A stretch of 64,000 bases of DNA from Streptomyces glomeratus (GTDB lineage Bacteria; Actinomycetota; Actinomycetes; Streptomycetales; Streptomycetaceae): NCBI RefSeq assembly GCF_021462825.1, contig NZ_JAKEEB010000009.1:299529-363528 (forward strand), written 5' to 3'. The notes under the pieces were generated by a model. That model was not told the DNA's origin and made no database searches. It saw only the letters and a program-made list of their open reading frames with translations. Made by a program: the position numbers and the translations under genes. Shown here in pieces: positions 1 through 9,114 of this stretch. How positions within the stretch are numbered: position 1 is the stretch's first letter; each line of letters starts with the position of its first letter.

Positions 1-1
1 G

Positions 2-109
2 GGCAAGCTCCCAGCTCAGCCGGGTGCGGTCTGGCCCGGCGAAGGCGTGGTGCCGTTCGCTGAGCCGTCGCACCCGACCATCATGAGGCGGTGGCCCGAG
101 GATCCGTGA
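2..109 (+). CDS. possible 3' end of an upstream gene (partial)
   Basis: The frame entering from the left edge stays open for 35 codons and stops at TGA 107-109. Its third positions are mostly G/C, as in real genes here, but a second frame over the same stretch looks similar. No family is recognised. The rest of 110-288 holds no convincing gene and is the probable promoter region of the oxidoreductase starting at 289. Confidence 0.3.
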   Translation, partial: GKLPAQPGAVWPGEGVVPFAEPSHPTIMRRWPEDP

Positions 110-288
110 CGGGTGCCGAGCGCCGGTTCGGCCGTTCGGCTGGCGGCATACATCCGTGTATACGCCGGACGCGGCCGGCCCATCGCACCTGTGCCAGTTT
201 GAGAGTGTGCGGGGGCTCACCGTGCCTGGCGCTGACGGCGCCATGCGCTCGGCGGCCCTGAGGCGCCCGTAGACGGAGGAGACGGCCG

Positions 289-1722
289 ATGGGCGATGAC
301 GGACGGCCGCCGGCCTCGCGTGCGTCCGGCGGGCCGAAGCCCCCTGCGGACGAGGGGCACGCGCGGGAACGCCTCAGACGCGCCCGCGCCACCACAGCGG
401 CTCTCATCGAGCGGGCTGCCGCCGGTGTCCGGGCCGTCGCGCGGCGGGTCGGGCAGACGCCCCCACCGCCGGGGCCCTTCCGGCCCGAGTTCTGGCGCAG
501 CCCGATCCGCGGTCCCTGGCTGACGTCCGTGTTCGGCCTGGTTCTGCTGATCGGCATCCCCCTGATCTTCATCACCGGGATGCTCTCCTATGCCGCGTAC
601 AACCCGGATTTGGGCCCGCTCAACGATCAGACCCCGGACAAGGGGGTACTGGGTTTCTACCTCTTCGACTGGCCCACGCACCCGTACTGGCTGTATCGGC
701 TGACCCAGGGTGTGCACGTCACGCTCGGTGTGACGCTGGTGCCTGTGCTGCTGGCCAAGCTGTGGTCCGTCATTCCCAAGCTGTTCGAGTGGCCGCCGGT
801 GCGGACCGTCGCCCACGGTCTGGAACGGCTCTCCCTGCTGATACTGGTGGGCGGGGTCATCTTCGAGTTCGTGACCGGCATCTTCAACGTCCAGCTCTTC
901 TACGTGTTCCCGGGCTCCTTCTACACCCTGCACTTCTACGGGGCCTGGGTGTTCATCGCCGCCTTCGTCGTCCATGCCGGCATCCGGCTCGGCCGGATGC
1001 GGCGCGCCCTGCGCTCACGCAGCCTGGCCGGCGAGCTGCGCACCGACCTCGCCCATACCCGGCCCGAGCCCCCCGACCCCGACGGCCTGGTCCCGACCGC
1101 CCCTCAGGCACCCACCATGACCCGTCGTGGTGCGGTCGGGATGGTGGGAGCGGGATCGCTGCTCCTGCTCGTGGTCACGGCCGGACAGAGCATCGGCGGC
1201 CGGCTGCGCGAGAGCGCCCTGCTCGCGCCGCACAACCGCGTCCCGGGCAGCGGCCCGAACGGTTTCCAGATCAACAAGACGGCCGCGGCCGTCGGTGTCA
1301 CCTCCGCACACATCGGCCGGGACTGGCGGCTGCACGTCCTCGGCCGCGGTCCGGCCCTGGTCTTCACCCGTGAGCAGCTCCTTGTGATGCGCCACCACAA
1401 CGCCGCGCTGCCCATCGCGTGCGTGGAGGGATGGTCCACCCCCGACCAGCGCTGGAGCGGCCTGCGGCTCACGGATCTGGCCGCCCTGGCCGGGCTGCCG
1501 AACGCATCGAGCGTCCTGGTGGAATCCGTCCAGCCGCCCGGCCCCTACAGCTCGGTGGTGCTGCGAGGCAATCAGATCCATGACCCTCGATCGCTGCTCG
1601 CTCTGCGCGTCAACGGCGCAGACCTCTCGATCGACCATGGCTACCCGGCCCGCGTCATCGTCCCGGCCAACCCCGGGGTGAACAACACCAAGTGGGTGCA
1701 CCGGCTCACCTTCAGGACGTGA
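289..1722 (+). CDS. fused cytochrome b561-type membrane domain and molybdopterin oxidoreductase
   Basis: This 477-residue protein has a hydrophilic N-terminus (1-74) and four membrane segments near 76-100, 135-160, 181-201 and 218-233. Their histidines could bind b-type heme. A fifth segment (about 283-302) follows a TRRG sequence. The C-terminal domain (about 320-477) is of the sulfite oxidase/YedY type. Cys378 in CVEGWS is the expected cysteine ligand of molybdenum. The likely role is a membrane-anchored molybdoenzyme passing electrons between quinone and an extracytoplasmic substrate; the substrate is not known. The start ATG at 289 follows GACGGAGGAGACGG, a good ribosome site. The next gene begins 2 bp after the stop, so the two are probably one operon. 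Confidence 0.85.
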   Translation: MGDDGRPPASRASGGPKPPADEGHARERLRRARATTAALIERAAAGVRAVARRVGQTPPPPGPFRPEFWRSPIRGPWLTSVFGLVLLIGIPLIFITGMLSYAAYNPDLGPLNDQTPDKGVLGFYLFDWPTHPYWLYRLTQGVHVTLGVTLVPVLLAKLWSVIPKLFEWPPVRTVAHGLERLSLLILVGGVIFEFVTGIFNVQLFYVFPGSFYTLHFYGAWVFIAAFVVHAGIRLGRMRRALRSRSLAGELRTDLAHTRPEPPDPDGLVPTAPQAPTMTRRGAVGMVGAGSLLLLVVTAGQSIGGRLRESALLAPHNRVPGSGPNGFQINKTAAAVGVTSAHIGRDWRLHVLGRGPALVFTREQLLVMRHHNAALPIACVEGWSTPDQRWSGLRLTDLAALAGLPNASSVLVESVQPPGPYSSVVLRGNQIHDPRSLLALRVNGADLSIDHGYPARVIVPANPGVNNTKWVHRLTFRT

Positions 1723-1724
1723 CC

Positions 1725-2228
1725 ATGGCACGCTTCATCCGCTGGTACGGCTCCCATCCGCTGCACCTGCTCGTCCTGATCTGCTCGTTCGCTCTCACCG
1801 CCTACGCCATGGTGCGTCTGTTCGCCGTCCGGCCGCTCGCCGTGGCGGTCTGGTTCGTCGGCGCGGCGATCGTCCACGATCTGATCCTGCTCCCGCTGTA
1901 CTCGCTCGCCGACCTGACGGCTCCCGCCGTGCTGCGACATCGCACCACCCGCGTACCGCGACTGCCATGGACCAACTTCCTGCGCGTCCCCGCCTTCCTG
2001 TCCGGAGTGCTCCTGCTCGTCTGGTTCCCCCTCATCTTCGCTCGTTCCGCCCCCTACTCCGGTGCCACCGGACTGTCCCAAAGCGTCTACCTCGGGCGGT
2101 GGCTGGCCATCACCGGTGTGCTGTTCGGCGCCTCCGCAGGAGCCTTCGCATGGAAACTGCGCCGGGTGCGCCGTGCCGCCCGCGCCGACGAGCATCGGCC
2201 GGCCCCGGGCCACGACGCCGCACCGTGA
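1725..2228 (+). CDS. four-TM membrane protein, partner of the molybdoenzyme
   Basis: A 167-residue protein with four predicted membrane helices: HPLHLLVLICSFALTAYAMV, a second around AVAVWFVGAAIVHDLIL, a third around PAFLSGVLLLVWFPLIF, and a fourth near the basic C-terminus. No catalytic motif is seen. ATG 1725 begins 2 bp after the stop of the upstream oxidoreductase, which argues for co-translation and a shared role such as membrane anchoring or quinone contact; that role is inferred from position. A start at 1692 inside the upstream gene is possible but would add 11 unlikely residues. Confidence 0.75.
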   Translation: MARFIRWYGSHPLHLLVLICSFALTAYAMVRLFAVRPLAVAVWFVGAAIVHDLILLPLYSLADLTAPAVLRHRTTRVPRLPWTNFLRVPAFLSGVLLLVWFPLIFARSAPYSGATGLSQSVYLGRWLAITGVLFGASAGAFAWKLRRVRRAARADEHRPAPGHDAAP

Positions 2229-2306
2229 CGATCGCGAAGGAGAGGCCGTTTCGCGTCCGCGGCGGCCCTGCGCCCGGGGAGGGGACGGCGTCGGCCGTCG
2301 CGCGTG

Positions 2307-3047
2307 TCAGCCGACCGCCGGGCTGGGCGTGGGGGAGGCGGTGTGCACGTTCAGGTCGGGGCGTGGGGTGAGGACGACCATCGGTGCGCCGGGCTGGGGC
2401 GGGGGCGGGGTGAGCTGGTCCTTGGGGAGCTTGGGCGGGGTGCTCTGCTGGAAGAGGACCTGGTCGAAATTGACCGTCCCCGTCTTCTCCAGCACGGTGA
2501 TGTGGTCGAGGACCGTGTCGTTGGCCAGGTCGGCGAGTTGACGCACCAGGGTGTTCTTCGTGGTGGCGCGTACCTTCGCGATGGCTGGGAAGATCTGGCC
2601 GTGGGTCACACGCATGATGTTGGCCGCCGTCGAGTCGAACTCCTTGCCGGACTGGGCATTCGAGGTCGCCACGAACTGCTGTTGTTGCGGGGTGGCCTGG
2701 TTGGGCAGGGTGACGCCCAGTTCGGGGGCGATCTTGCGGCACATCGCGTCGAGCCCGGCATGGCCGACGATCAGGTGTTTGCCGGCCTCCCGCATCTCGG
2801 GCGTCGAGCCCTTCTTGAGCGCGATTTCGCCCAGCGGGTACTCCCACAGCCCGGCGGAACGCACCTTGACGACGAAGTCGCGATCCGTTTCGGTGAGGGG
2901 CCCGTAGCGGGTGTTGGCGATGACACGATCCGGGGAGCTGGACGTGGTCTGGACGCCGAGCATGGCCGGGTAGACGAGGGCGGTGAGGGTCAGGCCCAGC
3001 GCACCGGCCACGAAGACGCTTCCTGCCAGGTTCCGGGAAATGGGCAT
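2307..3047 (-). CDS. DUF4142-like exported protein
   Basis: A 246-residue protein. A basic MPISRN start is followed by a hydrophobic stretch (GSVFVAGALGLTLTALVY), an export signal or anchor. The body is helical and resembles DUF4142 proteins, a ferritin-like four-helix family of unknown function: repeated His/Asp/Glu in helices such as HLIVGHAGLDAMC and NIMRVTHGQIFPAI. The tail is rich in proline (PPKLPKDQLTPPPPQPGAP). ATG 3047 is preferred to 3095 because it puts the signal sequence at the N-terminus. It converges with the gene ending at 2228. Function unknown. Confidence 0.7.
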   Translation of the reverse strand: MPISRNLAGSVFVAGALGLTLTALVYPAMLGVQTTSSSPDRVIANTRYGPLTETDRDFVVKVRSAGLWEYPLGEIALKKGSTPEMREAGKHLIVGHAGLDAMCRKIAPELGVTLPNQATPQQQQFVATSNAQSGKEFDSTAANIMRVTHGQIFPAIAKVRATTKNTLVRQLADLANDTVLDHITVLEKTGTVNFDQVLFQQSTPPKLPKDQLTPPPPQPGAPMVVLTPRPDLNVHTASPTPSPAVG

Positions 3048-3122
3048 ACTGCCTCCAGACGCGAACGACTTGTCCGCCAAGGAGTACGGGAGCATCCCGC
3101 GGATCGATCACCGTGCTGAGCA

Positions 3123-4763
3123 TCACTTTGCCCTTTGCTGTGTGTGGTGCGTCACAGCAGGCGGTGTCGGAGGGCGGACCGCGAGCTCGCGGATGATGCG
3201 GGTCAGGTCGGCGGGAGCGGCCGCGAGGCGGACCGGCTCGCCCGCGTCGTCGAGTTCGGCGATGTGCCAGCTTCTGGAGACCGTGTCGCCGTCGCCGCCC
3301 CGGACGCGCCGTACGTTCTTCACGGTGAGCCGCTCCACCGGTATCCGTCTCGCGGCGAACCGGCCCGGTCCGGGGTGGGGCGTCACCGCGGGCCCGTCGC
3401 CGCCGCCGATGACGATGTGGGTGCCGAAGCCGTGCGGGTTGTAGTCGGTGTCCTCCAGGAAGCGGGCGGCCAGGAACACCTCCTCCTGCCCCTCGGCGGA
3501 CTCCTCGGCCGACTCCTCGGCCGTTCCGGCCGCTCCGGTCCCGGCCGACCCGGGCATACGGACCCGGGTGGCGCGCCAGGCCCAGACGAACAGGCCCGCG
3601 GTGGCCAGCGAGCCCACGGCCGCCCAGGTGGCCGTCACGGGAGAGGAGAGCGGGGCCGTGGGGTGCAGATGACACAGCGGCAGCAGCCACAGGGCGGTAC
3701 CGGCGAGCACGGCCGCGAACGGAAGGGCCGACGGGAGGACCTCGTCGTCGGGCAGCCGCCGCCCGCGCAGGCGCAGCAGGAGCAGGGCGCCGGGGTAGCC
3801 CGCGGCAAGGGTGAGCAGGGCCGCGATGACGGCCAGTTCCCCGGGCGTGGTGATGTGTTCGCGCCACACATGGCCCTCTCCCGAGACCTTCGTCACCCGG
3901 CCGCGCCAGACGGTCAGTTGGACCCTGTCGCCCGCCTGGAAGTCCTCGGCGGCCTCATAGGACACCTCGAGCCGCTCCAGCGGCCGGCTGCCGGTGAAAT
4001 ACAGCAGGCTGCGCTGCTTGGGCTGACGGGCCTCGACCCGCGCGATCACGGCCGGCACGGTGGACAGGCAGTCTCTCCCATGCTCTCGGTCTCGCTCGAG
4101 CAGGCGGGATCCCCCTCGGTCCGTGCCGGGCGTCTCGGCGGCGCACGGGGTGGCCGACTGCCAGGCCCGCTCGTCCGACGCGGAGCGGGGCACCCACCAG
4201 GCGCTGACGCCCGCGCCGGCGAGCAGCAGCACGCACAGGGCCAGCGAACCGAGCCAGCCGTGCCCGGCGGTGCGGTACGACACGACGGAGAGGTGGCTCG
4301 ACTCCGGGGCTCCGTGGCGGCGGTGAAGCGCGCGGAGCGCTTCCAGCGTCGCGTCGAAGTCCGGGTCGTCGGACGCCCAGCTCCGCGGCAGGGGCAGAAG
4401 CCTCTTGTGTCCGTCGCGCAGCACCAGGATGACGCGACGGCTGTCATGGATCCGGGAGGTGTTCGCATGCCGCAGACGTACGCGCAGGTCGGCGACGTCG
4501 CCCCAGGGCACGCTCCGCCGGCGCAGCAGCGTCCGGGAGTGCAGGCCGTACGCGTCGGCGCTCACCTGCGCGACGACCCAGTGCAGCGACGCGACACCCA
4601 TCAGTGCGAGGAGCAGACCGAGCCCCGGCCATACGTCCAGGACCCTGCCCCGATACGCCACGCGCACCACGGCCGCCACCGCCCCGGACGCACCGAGCCC
4701 GACGAAGAACCACAGGGTGCGCCTCCCCCGGGGACGGCAGTTCACCTTCGTGTTATTGATCAC
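3123..4763 (-). CDS. multi-TM protein with PH-like domain
   Basis: A 546-residue protein read from GTG 4763. Two membrane segments lie near the N-terminus (LWFFVGLGASGAVAAVVRVA and VWPGLGLLLALMGVASLHWV). A bacterial PH-like domain follows (AYGLHSRTLLRRRSVPWGDV), then a segment around GWLGSLALCVLLLAGAGVSA, an extracytoplasmic region with paired cysteines, and two or three further segments. The C-terminus is cytosolic and contains an acidic repeat (SAEESAEESAEGQEE). No enzyme motif is visible and no specific role can be given. Starts further upstream, up to 5015, would add 84 residues of arginine-rich sequence overlapping the pyc promoter region, so they were rejected. Confidence 0.6.
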   Translation of the reverse strand: MINNTKVNCRPRGRRTLWFFVGLGASGAVAAVVRVAYRGRVLDVWPGLGLLLALMGVASLHWVVAQVSADAYGLHSRTLLRRRSVPWGDVADLRVRLRHANTSRIHDSRRVILVLRDGHKRLLPLPRSWASDDPDFDATLEALRALHRRHGAPESSHLSVVSYRTAGHGWLGSLALCVLLLAGAGVSAWWVPRSASDERAWQSATPCAAETPGTDRGGSRLLERDREHGRDCLSTVPAVIARVEARQPKQRSLLYFTGSRPLERLEVSYEAAEDFQAGDRVQLTVWRGRVTKVSGEGHVWREHITTPGELAVIAALLTLAAGYPGALLLLRLRGRRLPDDEVLPSALPFAAVLAGTALWLLPLCHLHPTAPLSSPVTATWAAVGSLATAGLFVWAWRATRVRMPGSAGTGAAGTAEESAEESAEGQEEVFLAARFLEDTDYNPHGFGTHIVIGGGDGPAVTPHPGPGRFAARRIPVERLTVKNVRRVRGGDGDTVSRSWHIAELDDAGEPVRLAAAPADLTRIIRELAVRPPTPPAVTHHTQQRAK

Positions 4764-4823
4764 GCGCGGAATCCTGCCACTGTTCCAGGCCCCGTGTTCG
4801 AGTAGGGTGCCACCGTTTCCCGA

Positions 4824-4875
4824 CCGGCAACGTGGCCGACCTACCGCAGGTGAGGTGCGGCTTCCGGCAACGTGG
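4824..4875. repeat. 12-bp direct repeat flanking a hairpin upstream of pyc
   Basis: CCGGCAACGTGG occurs perfectly at 4824-4835 and 4864-4875. Between the copies is an inverted repeat, CCGCA (4844-4848) and TGCGG (4856-4860), with a 7-nt loop. The block lies about 160 bp before pyc and 60 bp before the divergent membrane-protein gene. A further perfect palindrome, GACCGGCCGGTC, is at 4934-4945. The layout suits a regulator binding two tandem sites, but no known operator is recognised. Confidence 0.5.
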
Positions 4876-5032
4876 ATGTCGTCCCAGCGGTCGCCGGAAT
4901 GGATACGTGACCGTCGATGACGGGCAGATGATGGACCGGCCGGTCGCACTCCGGGCGCGGGCCCGGCACCGGTGTCGGCATGGCAACGCTCTGCACGCGC
5001 CGACCCGGCGCACACATGAGAAGGGACCGTTG

Positions 5033-8000
5033 ATGTTCCGCAAGGTACTGGTGGCGAACCGTGGTGAGATCGCCGTACGAGCGTTCCGCGCGGCCTATGA
5101 ACTGGGCGCCGGAACGGTGGCGGTGTTCCCTTACGAGGACCGCGGCTCGCTGCACCGCCTCAAGGCCGACGAGGCCTATGAGATCGGCCAGAAGGGCCAC
5201 CCGGTGCGCGCCTATCTGTCGGTCGAGGAGATCGTGGGCGCCGCGCGCCGGGCTGGGGCGGACGCCGTGTATCCCGGATACGGGTTCCTCTCGGAGAATC
5301 CGGATCTGGCCCGCGCCTGCGAGGAGGCCGGGATCACGTTCATCGGCCCGAGCGCCGAGATCCTGGAGCTGACCGGCAACAAGGCCCGTGCCGTCGCCGC
5401 GGCCCGCGCCGCCGGAGTGCCGGTGCTCGGCTCCTCGCGTCCCTCCAACGACGTGGACGAACTCCTCGCGGCCGCCGAGGAGGTCGGTTTCCCCCTGTTC
5501 GTGAAGGCGGTCGCCGGCGGTGGCGGGCGCGGCATGCGGCGGGTGGAGGAGCCTGCGAAGCTCCGGGAGGCGATCGAGGCGGCCTCCCGCGAGGCCGAGT
5601 CCGCGTTCGGGGACGCGACCGTGTTCCTGGAGAAGGCCGTCGTGGACCCGCGCCATATCGAGGTGCAGATCCTCGCCGACGGCCAGGGTGGCGTCATCCA
5701 CCTCTACGAGCGCGACTGCTCGGTACAGCGCCGGCACCAGAAGGTCGTCGAGCTGGCCCCCGCTCCCGGCCTCGACCCCGCGCTGCGGGACCGTATCTGC
5801 GCCGACGCCGTCGCCTTCGCCCGCACCATCGGCTACCGCAACGCCGGTACCGTCGAGTTCCTGGTCGACCGCGACGGCCGGCATGTCTTCATCGAGATGA
5901 ACCCGCGCATCCAGGTCGAGCACACCGTGACCGAGGAGGTCACCGACGTCGATCTGGTGCAGGCGCAGTTGCGGATCGCCTCGGGGGAGTCGCTGGCCGA
6001 CCTCGGCCTCTCCCAGGACACGGTCTACGTCCGCGGCGCGGCCCTGCAGTGCCGGATCACGAGTGAGAACCCGTCCAACGGGTTCCGCCCCGACACGGGA
6101 ACGATCAGCACGTATCGCTCGCCCGGCGGCTCCGGCATCCGGCTCGACGGCGGCACCGCGTTCGTCGGCTCCGAGATCAGCGCCCACTTCGACTCGATGC
6201 TGGTGAAACTGACCTGCCGGGGCCGTGACTTCGCCACCGCCGTGCGGCGCGCCCGCCGCGCGGTCGCCGAGTTCCGCATCCGCGGCGTGGCCACCAACAT
6301 CCCGTTCCTGCAGGCGGTCCTCGACGACCCCGACTTCCGGGCCGGACACGTCACCACCTCCTTCATCGAGGAACGCCCGCACCTGCTGACGGCCCGCCAT
6401 TCCGCGGACCGTGGCACCCGCCTGCTCACCTACCTCGCCGACGTCACCGTCAACAAGCCGCACGGCGCGCGCCCGCGCCTGGTCGACCCCGCGACGAAGC
6501 TGCCGGACGTCCCGTCCGATGTCCGGCCGCCCGCCGGTTCGAAGCAGCGGCTGACCGAACTCGGACCGGAGCAATTCGCCCGCGCGCTGCGCGAGTCGAC
6601 CGAAGTCGCCGTCACCGACACCACCTTCCGCGACGCCCACCAGTCCCTCCTGGCCACCCGTGTCCGCACCAAGGACCTGCTGGCCGCCGCCCCCGTCGTG
6701 GCCCACACCCTCCCCGGGCTGCTGTCCCTGGAATGCTGGGGCGGCGCCACGTACGACGTGGCGCTGCGCTTCCTGGCCGAGGACCCCTGGGAGCGGCTGG
6801 CCCGGCTGCGCGAGGCCGTGCCCAACATCTGCCTGCAGATGCTGCTGCGCGGCCGCAACACCGTCGGCTACACCCCTTACCCGACGGAGGTCACCGATGC
6901 CTTCGTCGACGAGGCCGCCCGCACCGGCATCGACATCTTCCGCATCTTCGACGCGCTCAACGACGTCACACAGATGCGGCCCGCGATCGACGCCGTACGC
7001 GCGACCGGCACGGCCGTCGCCGAGGTCGCCCTGTGCTACACCGCCGACCTGTCCGACCCGGCCGAGAAGCTCTACACGCTGGACTACTATCTGCGGCTCG
7101 CCGAGCAGATCGTCGAAGCCGGAGCCCACGTCCTGGCGATCAAGGACATGGCGGGGCTGCTGCGGGCACCCGCGGCCACGCGGCTGGTGACGGCGCTGCG
7201 GCGGGAGTTCGACCTCCCGGTGCACCTGCACACCCATGACACCGCCGGCGGTCAACTGGCCACCTATCTGGCCGCGATCGGCGCGGGCGTCGACGCCGTG
7301 GACGGGGCGGTGGCCTCCCTGGCGGGCACCACGTCCCAGCCGTCCCTGTCCGCGATCGTCGCCGCCACCGACCACTCCGAGCGCCCGACCGGGCTGAGCC
7401 TTCGGGCGGCCTGCGACCTGGAACCGTACTGGGAGGCCGTGCGCCGCATCTACGCCCCCTTCGAGGCGGGACTGGCCTCGCCCACCGGGCGCGTCTACGA
7501 CCACGAGATCCCCGGCGGACAGCTGTCCAATCTGCGGGTGCAGGCAAGGGAGTTGGGTCTCGGCGACCGGTTCGAGGAGATCGAGGCCATGTATGCGGCC
7601 GCCGACCGCATCCTCGGCCGTCTGGTGAAGGTCACTCCGTCGTCCAAGGTGGTCGGCGACCTCGCGCTGCACCTCGTCGGCGCGGGCGTGACCCCCGAGC
7701 AGTTCGCCGCCGAGCCGGGCGCCTACGACATCCCGGCCTCGGTGGTCGGATTCCTCCGCGGCGAGCTGGGCGACCCGCCCGGCGGCTGGCCCGAACCGTT
7801 CCGCGGCAAGGCCCTCAAGGGCCGCGCCGAGGCCAAGCCGACCGCCGAACTGACCGAGGAGGACCGCGAGGGCCTGGACAAGGACCGCAGGGCCACTCTC
7901 AACCGGCTGTTGTTCCCGGGACCGGCCAAGGAGTTCCAGGCCCACCGCGAGGCCTACGGAGACACCGGCGTCCTGCCCAGCAAGGACTTCTTCTACGGGC

Positions 8001-8410
8001 TGCGCCCCGGCGAGGAACACTCCGTCGACCTCGAACCCGGCGTACGCCTCCTCATCGAACTGGAGGCGATCGGCGAGGCGGACGAGCGCGGCATGCGCAC
8101 GGTGATGGCCACGCTCAACGGCCAGCTCAGGCCCCTCCAGGTCCGTGACCGCTCGGTCGCCTCGGACCTTCCGCCCGCGGAGAAGGCCGACAAGTCGGAC
8201 CCCCGGCACGTCGCCGCACCGTTCGCGGGGGTCGTCACCCTGGCCGTGCAGCCGGGCGCCAAGGTGGAGGCGGGCGCGACGGTGGCGACGATCGAGGCGA
8301 TGAAGATGGAGGCCGCCATCACCGCGCCCGTCGCCGGAACGGTGAGCCGCCTGGCCGTCGACTCCGTGCAGCAGGTGGAGGGCGGCGACCTGCTGATGGT
8401 CATCGCCTAG
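5033..8410 (+). CDS. pyc: pyruvate carboxylase
   Basis: This 1125-residue single-chain enzyme carboxylates pyruvate to oxaloacetate in the cytoplasm, using ATP, bicarbonate and biotin. The biotin carboxylase domain (about 1-450) opens with FRKVLVANRGEIAVRAFRA, has the glycine-rich ATP loop AVAGGGGRGMR, and contains EMNPRIQVEHTVTE. The carboxyltransferase domain (about 530-830) has VTDTTFRDAHQSLLATR and the metal-site sequence LHLHTHDT. The C-terminal carrier domain holds the biotinylated lysine at about 1091 in EAMKMEA. Length is normal for the family. ATG 5033 follows GAGAAGGGACC; longer starts would add 67 residues of non-homologous sequence. The gene appears monocistronic. Confidence 0.97.
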   Translation: MFRKVLVANRGEIAVRAFRAAYELGAGTVAVFPYEDRGSLHRLKADEAYEIGQKGHPVRAYLSVEEIVGAARRAGADAVYPGYGFLSENPDLARACEEAGITFIGPSAEILELTGNKARAVAAARAAGVPVLGSSRPSNDVDELLAAAEEVGFPLFVKAVAGGGGRGMRRVEEPAKLREAIEAASREAESAFGDATVFLEKAVVDPRHIEVQILADGQGGVIHLYERDCSVQRRHQKVVELAPAPGLDPALRDRICADAVAFARTIGYRNAGTVEFLVDRDGRHVFIEMNPRIQVEHTVTEEVTDVDLVQAQLRIASGESLADLGLSQDTVYVRGAALQCRITSENPSNGFRPDTGTISTYRSPGGSGIRLDGGTAFVGSEISAHFDSMLVKLTCRGRDFATAVRRARRAVAEFRIRGVATNIPFLQAVLDDPDFRAGHVTTSFIEERPHLLTARHSADRGTRLLTYLADVTVNKPHGARPRLVDPATKLPDVPSDVRPPAGSKQRLTELGPEQFARALRESTEVAVTDTTFRDAHQSLLATRVRTKDLLAAAPVVAHTLPGLLSLECWGGATYDVALRFLAEDPWERLARLREAVPNICLQMLLRGRNTVGYTPYPTEVTDAFVDEAARTGIDIFRIFDALNDVTQMRPAIDAVRATGTAVAEVALCYTADLSDPAEKLYTLDYYLRLAEQIVEAGAHVLAIKDMAGLLRAPAATRLVTALRREFDLPVHLHTHDTAGGQLATYLAAIGAGVDAVDGAVASLAGTTSQPSLSAIVAATDHSERPTGLSLRAACDLEPYWEAVRRIYAPFEAGLASPTGRVYDHEIPGGQLSNLRVQARELGLGDRFEEIEAMYAAADRILGRLVKVTPSSKVVGDLALHLVGAGVTPEQFAAEPGAYDIPASVVGFLRGELGDPPGGWPEPFRGKALKGRAEAKPTAELTEEDREGLDKDRRATLNRLLFPGPAKEFQAHREAYGDTGVLPSKDFFYGLRPGEEHSVDLEPGVRLLIELEAIGEADERGMRTVMATLNGQLRPLQVRDRSVASDLPPAEKADKSDPRHVAAPFAGVVTLAVQPGAKVEAGATVATIEAMKMEAAITAPVAGTVSRLAVDSVQQVEGGDLLMVIA

Positions 8411-8499
8411 TGCGCCCTCCCGGGACGTCGGTGAGACACGTGCTGCGGACCCAAAGGTTCCACAGCCGGCGTCCCGGGCGGCGCCCCCCGCCGAGGGGT

Positions 8500-9083
8500 G
8501 TCATGTGTTCGGCAGCTGCTGCACAGCCCGGTCTGGTTCGGGGGCATCCCGGGGGTCGTCTCGCCGCGCTCTTCCGGGCGCTGGCCTTGAACGCGGGGAC
8601 TCTGGCGGCGGTCCAGCCGCTGTTCATCCTGGAGCTTCCGCCGGCTCTCCTGGCCGGCAGCGCGGTCTTCCGGGTGCGGGGGTGGGTGCCGGCGCTCGTC
8701 GTCGTGGGTGGCGCCGGAGCCCCTGCTCGCGCCGGCCGGGCTGCGCCGGCCCCTCGGACCGGCGCGCGGCCTGCCTGGCCGCCGCGGCCGCGATCGGCGA
8801 CGCGCTGACCGCCGCGCTGGTCAAGTCCGCCATGAACACCATGTCCTAGGAGGGGGCGGCGGCGTTCTTCCTGGCCTGGAAGGCCTATGGCTTCGCCGCC
8901 GGTTCGCTGTTGCTCCTCCTGCTGGGCTGTGCCACCAGGGAGGCCCGCCGATCGCCTCGCAGCCGGCCCTCACGCTCGGCGACGCGACCGTCAGCTTCTG
9001 CCTGGGCATCGTCCTCTACCCGGAATCGCCGGGCGAGGAGCAGCGCGCCTCGGCCGCCCTTCACCGAGGAAGGGACGGCTGAG
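8500..9083 (+). pseudogene. remnant of a DMT/EamA-type transporter gene
   Basis: Stretches typical of streptomycete DMT-family permeases occur in the right order but in different frames. LLHSPVWFGGIPGVV (from 8516) is followed by LAALFRALALNAGTLAAVQP and LFILELPPALLAGSAV in another frame. Next come LAAAAAIGDALTAALVKSAM (ending at a TAG near 8849), FFLAWKAYGFAAGSLLLLLL, and finally QPALTLGDATVSFCLGIVLY in a third frame ending about 9082. At least three frame changes and one stop are needed to join them, and no N-terminal part is found. The gene is dead. The region between pyc and azoR holds nothing else. Confidence 0.75.
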
Positions 9084-9114
9084 ACGGGACTGCGGCTTGC
9101 GTGATCCGGCCCGC

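Noticed and set aside
4800..5032. possible riboswitch in the pyc leader
   Set aside because: Repeats and hairpins are present, but no known riboswitch core could be matched.
4841..8209. 1122-codon open frame on the minus strand opposite pyc
   Set aside because: It mirrors pyc codon structure, has no domain, and is rich in Gly/Arg/Asp/His as expected for antisense of a high-GC gene.
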